Position numbers and translations under genes: made by a program. From Alphaproteobacteria bacterium (GTDB taxonomy: Bacteria > Pseudomonadota > Alphaproteobacteria > UBA6615), in the NCBI GenBank assembly GCA_013003285.1, contig JABDJY010000090.1, positions 1-12,209 of the forward strand: 12,209 bases of DNA, given 5' to 3'. Shown piece after piece: positions 6,877-12,209 of this stretch. Below the pieces are notes generated by a model. It was not told where the DNA came from, did not search any database, and saw nothing but the letters and a program-made list of their open reading frames with translations. The first letter of the stretch is position 1, and the number at the start of each line of letters is the position of its first letter.

Positions 6877-7713
6877 ATGGTAAGGTTCACACGCGAGGAA
6901 ATTGTCGGGCGGCTGCGCGCGGTCCGGGCCGCTGACGGGGTCTTGTTCGACGCGTTCTGCGGGTCCGGCATCACCGCCAAGATGGCGGCGCGCGGCGGCG
7001 CTGACATGGTGACCACCCATATCCTGGCCTTCTTTCGCATGCAGGGGCTGAGCTCCATGGCTGGCTATCTGCCCATCGGCGACGCCAACGCCATCACGCT
7101 GGAGATCGGCGAGCGCTATCTGGCGAATGTGGTGCCCGATTGCCCGGTCATGGCCGGCATCCTTTGCGGCGACCCGACCCGCGACATGCGCCGCTTCGTT
7201 CATACATTGGCCGAGGGCGGGTTCGACGGCATCATGAACTGCCCCACCGTGGCGCTGATCGACGGCCAATACCGCAAAGATCTGGAAGAGACCGGACTGG
7301 GCTATGGCCACGAGATCGATATTCTGGGCTATGCCAGCAGCCAGGGCATTTTCACCAAGGCGTTCTGCACCACGCCCGACGAGGCGTTGGCCATGGCCGA
7401 GGCCGGGGTCGACAATATCATCGTCCATTTCGGCAACAGCTCGGGGGGCTCCATCGGGTCGGCCACGGTGATGCAGCTCGACGGCATGGTCGAGCGAACT
7501 GCGGCGATTTGCGATGCCTTGGAGGGACGGTTTCTCGACGCCCTCATCACCGTCCATGGCGGCTCCATCGAAGCGCCGGAGGATTTTGCGGCGCTGCTCC
7601 ACCGGGTGCCGCGCCTCGACGGCTATATCGGCGGCTCGTCCGCCGAGCGCTTCCCCATCGAAGATTCGGTGCCCAAGGCGGCGGAAGCGTTCAAGGCGGT
7701 GCGGCGGAGTTAG
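6877..7713 (+). CDS. PEP-hydrolase-like TIM-barrel family protein
   Basis: A 278-residue protein resembling the phosphoenolpyruvate hydrolase-like TIM-barrel family (PF09370, also the C-terminal part of tomato Tm-1). Family-like stretches are TREEIVGRLRA at the N-terminus, GYLPIGDANAIT (63-74), NCPTVALIDGQYRKDLEETGLGYG (121-144) and NIIVHFGNSSGGSIGSA (about 184-200). The C-terminal GYIGGSSAERFP (249-260) is a typical phosphate-binding end of a barrel. The early segment FDAFCGSGITAK replaces the Gly/Ala-rich GAGTGLSAK I expect in this family, so this is a divergent branch. The ATG at 6877 follows GAGGGGAG. The usual partner, a UPF0261 (Tm-1-like ATP-binding) gene, is absent, and the gene follows an FAH-family enzyme instead. 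The family's reaction is poorly established, so I would not assert PEP hydrolysis. Confidence 0.8.
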   Translation: MVRFTREEIVGRLRAVRAADGVLFDAFCGSGITAKMAARGGADMVTTHILAFFRMQGLSSMAGYLPIGDANAITLEIGERYLANVVPDCPVMAGILCGDPTRDMRRFVHTLAEGGFDGIMNCPTVALIDGQYRKDLEETGLGYGHEIDILGYASSQGIFTKAFCTTPDEALAMAEAGVDNIIVHFGNSSGGSIGSATVMQLDGMVERTAAICDALEGRFLDALITVHGGSIEAPEDFAALLHRVPRLDGYIGGSSAERFPIEDSVPKAAEAFKAVRRS

Positions 7714-7719
7714 CCGTCC

Positions 7720-9186
7720 TCACCCCCGTCGTCGGAAAATACCGTCATAGAAGGTGTAGAGCACAACCAAAATCAGGATATCGCCGATTGGGCTGGTGAA
7801 GACCGACCACCATTCCTTGTCCTCGAAGATGACCAAGGCGCGGCGCAGATTTTCGTCGGCCAGGGGCCCCAGCAGAACGGCCAGGACCATGGGCGCCACG
7901 GGAAAGCCGAAGCGGTGCAGCACATAGCCGGCAACGCCAGCCGATAGCATCAGATAGACGTCGAAATAGCTCAGCCGTACCGCGAAGGCGCCGATCACGC
8001 AGACCGGGATGATCATCGGCAGGATTAGCGTTTGCGGCAGGCTGAAGAGCTTGACGCAGGGCTTAATCAGCACGATGGCCATGCCGTACATCAGGAAATT
8101 GGCGATGATCAGGCCGATATAGATGAAGAAAATCAGCCCCGGATTTTCGGTCTGGATGGTCGGGCCGACCACCACGTTTTTGAGTTCTAGCGCGGCAAGG
8201 ATGGCTGCCGCTGCCGCATTGCCGGGGATGCCGAGGGTAAGTGTCGGCAGCATGGAGCCGCCGATATTGGCGTTGTTGGCGACCTCGGCGCAGACGATGC
8301 CTTCGTAGCTGCCCTTGCCCCATTTCTTCTGCTCTTCCTTGCTCGCCCGCCGGCGGCCGATATCGTAGGAGAAGAACGAGGCCACATTGGCGCCGGCGCC
8401 AGGGATGGCGCCGACGATGGTGCCAATCAGGCCGGAGCGGACAGCAGCGCGGGAATACTTAAACAGGGTGCGCATGGGCGGCACTACCCGGCCCACCTGG
8501 GTGGGAATACCGGTGGGGCTATCCTGCGGCAGCACCCGCAACACTTCGGCCAGGCCGAACAGGCCGATCAGTAGCGGGATATAGCTGATGCCGTCATCAA
8601 GGGTGAAGGAACCGAAGGTGAAGCGCGATACGCCGTGGATGGAATCCAGACCAACGAAGGCAATCAGCAGACCGATCCAGCCCGAGATCCAACCCTTCAG
8701 CGGTTTTTCGCCGGACGCCATGGTGCCGGAAATGGCGATGCCCCACATGGCGAGGAGGAACATTTCCCACGACCGGAATTCGAGCGCCAGGGTGAGCAAC
8801 AGCGGGATGAAGGAGATCAGCAGGACGATGCCGACCCAATTGCCCATGAACGACGCGGCAATCGCGGTGCCGAGCGCCAGACCGCCTTCGCCGCGCTGGG
8901 CGAGCGGATAGCCCTCCATCATGGTCGGCACCGCGTCCGGCGTGCCGGGGATATTGATGAGGACGGCCGATATGGCGCCGCCGAACACGCTGCCGGTATA
9001 GACGCCGAGCATGAACATGATGGCGACGCTCTGGCTCATGCCGGTCGATAGGCCGATCAACAAGGCCATGGCCATGGTCGTCGATAGTCCCGGCAGTGCC
9101 CCCCAGATAATACCCAGGGTCACGCCGAGCAGTGCAGTTCCAATCATCAGCGGCGTCAGCGCCAGCAGAACTTGCTCCATCAACAT
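7720..9186 (-). CDS. tctA: Tripartite tricarboxylate transporter large permease, TctA family
   Basis: A 488-residue integral membrane protein, the large subunit of a TTT transporter for carboxylates driven by an ion gradient. Family hallmarks are clear: GALPGLSTTMAMALLIG near the N-terminus, INIPGTPDAVPTMMEGYPLAQRGEGGLALG (about 77-106), and in the second half GAIPGAGANVASFFSYDIGRR and NNANIGGSMLPTLTLGIPGNAAAA. The repeated GxxPG and IPG elements reflect the internal duplication. Length is normal. I chose the ATG at 9186, which has GGTGGG upstream inside the end of tctB; the ATG at 9180 is less well placed. The start lies 4 bases after the tctB stop, so translation is probably coupled. The gene ends 6 bases from the stop of the converging TIM-barrel gene, leaving no room for a separate terminator. 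Confidence 0.96.
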   Translation of the reverse strand: MLMEQVLLALTPLMIGTALLGVTLGIIWGALPGLSTTMAMALLIGLSTGMSQSVAIMFMLGVYTGSVFGGAISAVLINIPGTPDAVPTMMEGYPLAQRGEGGLALGTAIAASFMGNWVGIVLLISFIPLLLTLALEFRSWEMFLLAMWGIAISGTMASGEKPLKGWISGWIGLLIAFVGLDSIHGVSRFTFGSFTLDDGISYIPLLIGLFGLAEVLRVLPQDSPTGIPTQVGRVVPPMRTLFKYSRAAVRSGLIGTIVGAIPGAGANVASFFSYDIGRRRASKEEQKKWGKGSYEGIVCAEVANNANIGGSMLPTLTLGIPGNAAAAAILAALELKNVVVGPTIQTENPGLIFFIYIGLIIANFLMYGMAIVLIKPCVKLFSLPQTLILPMIIPVCVIGAFAVRLSYFDVYLMLSAGVAGYVLHRFGFPVAPMVLAVLLGPLADENLRRALVIFEDKEWWSVFTSPIGDILILVVLYTFYDGIFRRRG

Positions 9187-9190
9187 GGCG

Positions 9191-9787
9191 TCAGCCCACC
9201 GCCGGCAAAAGGATATGGAAGGCGTAGCGGAAAATACCGGCCAGGAAGAAAATCATCAGGATACTGAACAGCCCGCACTTCCAGATAGGTGCCCGCCAGA
9301 AGAACCACAGGATCGCCGCCAAGATGGGCATTGAGATGGCCTCCCAACTGGAGAACTGAAACACAAAGAATGGGGTTGGCAGGCGCAGGTTGAAGCTGAT
9401 TTGGCCGGCCAGGAAGATGTAGAAAACAAGCACCGCGATCAGTAGCAGGGTGCGGCGGGCTTCCTGTTGCGACAAATAGTTCTGCGCGCCGGCGCGCGCT
9501 GCCGCGAAATAGTCTTTTGACCCGCCATCGCGAATGGCGCCGACACCCAAGCCGATGGCCATGGCCAGGAGGCTTAGACCCGTTAGGAAGGGCAAGAGGC
9601 CCGGTGCCGTATAGATAGACGTGGGCACTTCCAGGCGCAGCGAAAACGCCATGGCGGTGATAGCCAGTATCCCGATAACCACCGCGGCGCCGAGATCCTT
9701 GCGTGGCGTTGTACGCTCGCCGCCACCTTCTTCACCGGTGAAGTGCGCCTTTTCCTCCGGCGGTTCGGAAGACTCATTCTGGGTCAT
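9191..9787 (-). CDS. tctB: Tripartite tricarboxylate transporter small permease, TctB family
   Basis: A 198-residue protein with four hydrophobic segments, at about 33-50, 62-84, 112-130 and a double stretch 150-195. This matches the small, poorly conserved TctB subunit that pairs with TctA. The start at ATG 9787 (MTQNESSEPP) is preferred over the ATG at 9853, which would add 22 residues encoded in the intergenic hairpin region. GGACGA lies just upstream. A charged, soluble 30-residue N-terminus precedes the first helix, somewhat longer than usual. It is flanked by tctC upstream and tctA downstream in the standard C-B-A order. Confidence 0.9.
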   Translation of the reverse strand: MTQNESSEPPEEKAHFTGEEGGGERTTPRKDLGAAVVIGILAITAMAFSLRLEVPTSIYTAPGLLPFLTGLSLLAMAIGLGVGAIRDGGSKDYFAAARAGAQNYLSQQEARRTLLLIAVLVFYIFLAGQISFNLRLPTPFFVFQFSSWEAISMPILAAILWFFWRAPIWKCGLFSILMIFFLAGIFRYAFHILLPAVG

Positions 9788-9828
9788 AGATTTCGTCCGA
9801 AAGCCCGTGCGAAAACACAAGTGTTGGC

Positions 9829-9851
9829 GGGCCGCGGCGATTGCGCGGCCC
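9829..9851 (-). other. Intercistronic hairpin between tctC and tctB
   Basis: GGGCCGCG (9829-9836) and CGCGGCCC (9844-9851) form a perfect 8-bp GC-only stem with a 7-base loop, in the 102-base gap after tctC. On the - strand no long U-tract follows, only a TGTTTT further down. It therefore looks more like an mRNA-stabilising or partial-attenuation element than a full terminator. Such elements often keep binding-protein mRNA above permease mRNA. Confidence 0.6.
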
Positions 9852-9889
9852 ACCCGTCACTTCATAGTCAATGCTCGTTTTGTGAGCGA

Positions 9890-10963
9890 TCAGCTACCCG
9901 CGAGCGGCAGCGGCTTATAACCTTTCGGTGGCCACCACTTGTCGAACTCGGCGGGATCCGGAAGACCCAGTTCTTCCGGCGTTTTGGCGCCAGGGACGTT
10001 GAGCTTCTGGAATGTGTTCGCGGTCACCGCCTCAAGGAACGCCGCGCGACGGTCGGCTTCCTCGCCCAGCTTGATGTCGATGAAAAGCTTACGTTTCTTC
10101 ACGACTTCCTTGAATGAGTCGGAATTGACCGCGGCGACAAAGGCGTTCTGCACCGCCTGGATAACCTCGATCGGCGCGTCGCGGCGGATACCGATATTGT
10201 AGATGCCGCTGAACGGCAGATCGTTCTTGATCTGCGGCAGGAAATTACCCACCGACGGCATCACCGTACCGTCTTCCAGTTTGATGTCTTCCGGTCCGGT
10301 CTGCTGCAAGTTGCGCAGCTTACCGGCGCGCACGAATTCGATATGCTCGTGGACGCCGCCGCCGGCAATATCGACTTCGCCGTTGAGGCCAGCCAGTGTG
10401 GCCGGCTTGCCGCCCTTATAGGGAACATATTTGAGCTCGACACCAGCCGCCTGCGCGACGATGGCGGCCAATTCGTGCCACAAACCGCCTGAGCCGGAAG
10501 TTGAGATGGTGACTTCGCCCGGGCGCTTGCGCGCTTCCGCGATGACGTCTTCGAACTTCTTGAACGGGGACTCAGGCCGTACCGACCAGCTGGCCAGCGA
10601 TGTGCCGGCTTGCATGTAGTACCAGTCTTCCCACGACTTCGATTCCGCACCACCTTTTACGCGGGCGAACTTATTGTAATTTGCCGCGCCCAGCCAGGTG
10701 TAGCCGTCGCTCGACTTGTTCAAAACGAACTTTGTCGCCACGCCGCCGACGGCGCCGGGCTTATTGACGACGTCGATTTGCCAATCCATTTGTTTCGCCA
10801 TCTCGGCCGACAATGCCCGCAGTACGGTATCGGTTCCGCCACCGGCGGAGTACATAACCACCGCGGTGATGGGGCGTTCAGGCCATTCCGCTTGGGCGAC
10901 CGAGGGTGTTACCGCCATTGCGGCCACACTCGCGGCAATAAGAAGTTTTGTCTTGGTAAGCAT
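9890..10963 (-). CDS. tctC: Tripartite tricarboxylate transporter substrate-binding protein, TctC/Bug family
   Basis: A 357-residue periplasmic solute-binding protein that delivers a carboxylate to TctAB. It has a clear Sec signal peptide (MLTKTKLLIAASVAAMAVTPSVAQA, given as residues 1-25) with probable cleavage after AQA. The mature protein starts EWPERPITAVVMYSAGGGTDT, the family pattern of a WP-P strand followed by a Gly-rich carboxylate-binding loop. Other family-like stretches are STSGSGGLWHELAAI, VPYKGGKPATLAGLNGEVD and the C-terminal Pro-rich tail. The ATG at 10963 is chosen over 10981 because it begins the signal peptide and has GGAGG 11 bases upstream. The protein is slightly longer than typical Bug proteins (~320-330). 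The ligand cannot be read from sequence. Confidence 0.95.
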   Translation of the reverse strand: MLTKTKLLIAASVAAMAVTPSVAQAEWPERPITAVVMYSAGGGTDTVLRALSAEMAKQMDWQIDVVNKPGAVGGVATKFVLNKSSDGYTWLGAANYNKFARVKGGAESKSWEDWYYMQAGTSLASWSVRPESPFKKFEDVIAEARKRPGEVTISTSGSGGLWHELAAIVAQAAGVELKYVPYKGGKPATLAGLNGEVDIAGGGVHEHIEFVRAGKLRNLQQTGPEDIKLEDGTVMPSVGNFLPQIKNDLPFSGIYNIGIRRDAPIEVIQAVQNAFVAAVNSDSFKEVVKKRKLFIDIKLGEEADRRAAFLEAVTANTFQKLNVPGAKTPEELGLPDPAEFDKWWPPKGYKPLPLAGS

Positions 10964-11152
10964 GATCAGTGCTTCCTCCATGTTTCACACTAGAATGGTT
11001 CGCTGCGTGATCCGCAGTCTTTTGAGTTTGTGAGTTTGCGATGTTTCGCCCTTCAATCTTATATAAGACCTAAGGCGATGTCACGGCGCTGTGATGTCTC
11101 GGCGCTTGCCATGTGACGAACCAGGTATCGGGGCAATCTGCAGCTGACCGCC
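10964..11152. promoter_or_regulatory. Divergent promoter region between tctC and the second EamA gene
   Basis: A 189-base gap between oppositely directed genes. TCTTATATAAGA (11057-11068) is a perfect 12-base palindrome that reads as a TATAAG-type -10 element on both strands. A tandem near-repeat follows at 11077-11106. A short dyad CTGCG-N5-CGCAG lies at 11003-11017. No small gene is convincing here. Confidence 0.45.
11077..11106. repeat. Two 14-bp near-identical direct repeats, 16-bp period
   Basis: GATGTCACGGCGCT (11077-11090) and GATGTCTCGGCGCT (11093-11106) differ at one base and are offset by 16 bases. The first overlaps an imperfect dyad, TCACGGCGCTGTGA (11081-11094). The position, 47 bases before the EamA start and just after the -10-like palindrome, suggests tandem binding sites for a regulator, perhaps of tctC as well. 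Confidence 0.5.
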
Positions 11153-12106
11153 ATGAGTAAATTCACAACCGAGAACGAAGCAGACGACTCCTCTACGCGT
11201 TCGGCGTTGCCCTATGCCATGATTGTCGCCGCGGCGATGATCTTGGCTTCGAACCATATCCTTGCGCGCTATCTCAATGGCGTCTTACCCCCGATGGGTC
11301 TGGTATTCTGGCGCATGGCGATCGGGTCGATCGTCATCCTACCCTTCGCCTATCGTGGGGTATTGATCCACCGACGATTGATCCTTGCCCATTGGAAACT
11401 GTTTGTGGTGATGGCCTGCCTGTTCGTGCCCTTGGGCAACGGAATGATCTATGCGGCCTATAACTTTACCACGGCCCTTAATGGCGGAGTGGTATCCACC
11501 GCTCAACCGGCGCTCACGGTTCTGCTGTCCTGGTTATTGTTCCGCGACATTATCAATGTGAAGCAGGGCGCTGGCATCTTCATCGCCGCATTTGGTGTGT
11601 TGTTCATTATCACCCGTGGTGTGCCGACGAACCTGTTGTCCTTTCAGCCGAATGTCGGAGACCTATTGATTTTGATCGCGACTGTGTTCGTCGCACTACA
11701 CAATGTATTGCTGCGCCGGGTGCCCAAACAGATTGGCACCTTTTCATTCATGCTGGTGATTCAAGTGATCGGTGTGGTGATTACCCTGCCGCTCTACATC
11801 GCCGAGACGGTTCTCCTTCGGCCGGTCCCCGTGAACTTGGTGACGATCTCCACGCTTCTGTGGATCGGTATCGCCATCACCACGGTTGCCGTGGGCCTGA
11901 CCAACACGGCGGTTCGTCTGATCGGCGCCAACAAGGCGAGTATGGGCAATTATGTCCGCTCGCTGTTCACCGCATTTCTGGCGACCGTATTGCTGGGCGA
12001 GGATCTACATCTGTTCCACGCCGTCGCCTTGGCCCTGGTCCTCGGTGGTGTCTATCTCATGACCCGGGGACGGAGCGTCGCAACCGATATTGTGCAGAAC
12101 CGATAA
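11153..12106 (+). CDS. EamA/DMT-family permease
   Basis: A 317-residue membrane protein with a short charged N-terminus (1-20) and about ten hydrophobic segments in two EamA repeats. The first repeat includes ILARYLNGVLPPMGLVFWRM and the FTTALNGGVVSTAQPALTVLLSWLLFRD pattern. The second includes VGLTNTAVRLIGANKASMGNYVRSLFTAFLATVLLGEDLHLFHAVALALVLGGVYL. These are typical helix-3/4 and helix-8/9 regions of the family. It belongs to the same superfamily as the permease at 4055-4900 but is clearly a different branch. The ATG at 11153 has only a weak purine-rich site upstream. It is divergent from tctC, so the two may share a regulator. The cargo is unknown. Confidence 0.9.
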   Translation: MSKFTTENEADDSSTRSALPYAMIVAAAMILASNHILARYLNGVLPPMGLVFWRMAIGSIVILPFAYRGVLIHRRLILAHWKLFVVMACLFVPLGNGMIYAAYNFTTALNGGVVSTAQPALTVLLSWLLFRDIINVKQGAGIFIAAFGVLFIITRGVPTNLLSFQPNVGDLLILIATVFVALHNVLLRRVPKQIGTFSFMLVIQVIGVVITLPLYIAETVLLRPVPVNLVTISTLLWIGIAITTVAVGLTNTAVRLIGANKASMGNYVRSLFTAFLATVLLGEDLHLFHAVALALVLGGVYLMTRGRSVATDIVQNR

Positions 12107-12124
12107 AAATTGAGTGGCATTCGG

Positions 12125-12180
12125 GTAGCCGATCCCCGAAACTTGGCTCAAAGTAGCCGATCCCCGAAACTTGGCTCAAA
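12125..12180. repeat. Two exact 28-bp tandem direct repeats
   Basis: The unit starts GTAGCCGATCCCCGAAAC and ends TTGGCTCAAA; copies occupy 12125-12152 and 12153-12180 with no mismatch and no spacer. They lie 18 bases after the EamA stop. They could be terminal binding sites of a mobile element, a regulator array for a gene beyond the window, or a simple duplication. Confidence 0.9.
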
Positions 12181-12186
12181 TAGGAA

Positions 12187-12209
12187 GGCCGGCGCTAATT
12201 GCGCCGGCC
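12187..12209 (+). terminator. Perfect GC-rich hairpin at window end, possible terminator of the EamA gene
   Basis: GGCCGGCGC (12187-12195) and GCGCCGGCC (12201-12209) form a perfect 9-bp stem with loop TAATT. It could end transcription of the EamA gene, but the bases that would show a U-tract lie beyond the window. It could also be part of a longer inverted repeat. Confidence 0.5.

Noticed and set aside
6802..7602. 266-codon open frame on the - strand
   Set aside because: It is antisense to the TIM-barrel gene, has shadow-like composition and no family pattern, while the + frame is clearly a conserved protein.
11003..11025. Rho-independent terminator CTGCG-N5-CGCAG followed by TCTTTT
   Set aside because: The stem is only 5 bp and lies between divergent gene starts, where no + strand transcript is expected to end.
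1..12209. Defence island, CRISPR array, phage or toxin-antitoxin module
   Set aside because: No repeat-spacer array, nuclease, integrase, capsid or toxin-like gene is present; all clear genes are metabolic, transport or chemotaxis genes.

Overview
The window is GC-rich, densely coded chromosomal DNA with the gene content of an alphaproteobacterium. The signs are a complete tripartite tricarboxylate transporter (TTT) operon, CoxL/xanthine-dehydrogenase-type catabolism, a short CheZ, two EamA permeases and Shine-Dalgarno-led genes. I cannot name the genus; a Rhodospirillales/Rhizobiales-like soil or marine organism is the best guess. No rRNA, tRNA, CRISPR array, phage gene or transposase is visible.

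Layout. (1) Positions 1-2112, + strand: the 3' part of a molybdenum hydroxylase large subunit, then a small membrane protein with a zinc-ribbon-like Cys pattern. (2) Positions 2162-4900, - strand: an apparent operon read EamA permease -> mandelate-racemase-type enolase-superfamily enzyme -> SAM methyltransferase. The enolase-superfamily gene is cut by one in-frame TAA, yet every catalytic residue is intact on both sides. (3) Positions 5027-5539, - strand: an isolated CheZ-like CheY-P phosphatase whose C-terminus resembles the CheY-binding peptide of FliM. (4) Positions 5816-7713, + strand: a two-gene unit of a fumarylacetoacetate hydrolase (FAH) family enzyme and a divergent member of the PEP-hydrolase-like TIM-barrel family. 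(5) Positions 7720-10963, - strand: tctC-tctB-tctA, with a perfect hairpin between tctC and tctB. (6) Positions 11153-12106, + strand: a second EamA permease, divergent from tctC across a promoter region with a 16-bp-period repeat. (7) Positions 12107-12209: two exact 28-bp tandem repeats and a perfect 9-bp-stem hairpin running to the window edge.

How the genes may work together (inference). The set looks like uptake and breakdown of organic acids. TctABC would bring in a carboxylate. The mandelate-racemase-type enzyme, FAH-family enzyme and TIM-barrel enzyme are typical of sugar-acid or ring-cleavage routes, and the molybdenum hydroxylase could oxidise an aldehyde or N-heterocycle. The EamA proteins may export or import metabolites. 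No transcriptional regulator lies in the window, so control must come from elsewhere. I did not find a defence system or another clearly new multi-gene machine. The most notable points are the stop-interrupted but otherwise intact racemase-type gene, the FliM-like tail of CheZ, the unusual FAH/TIM-barrel pair and the terminal tandem repeat.
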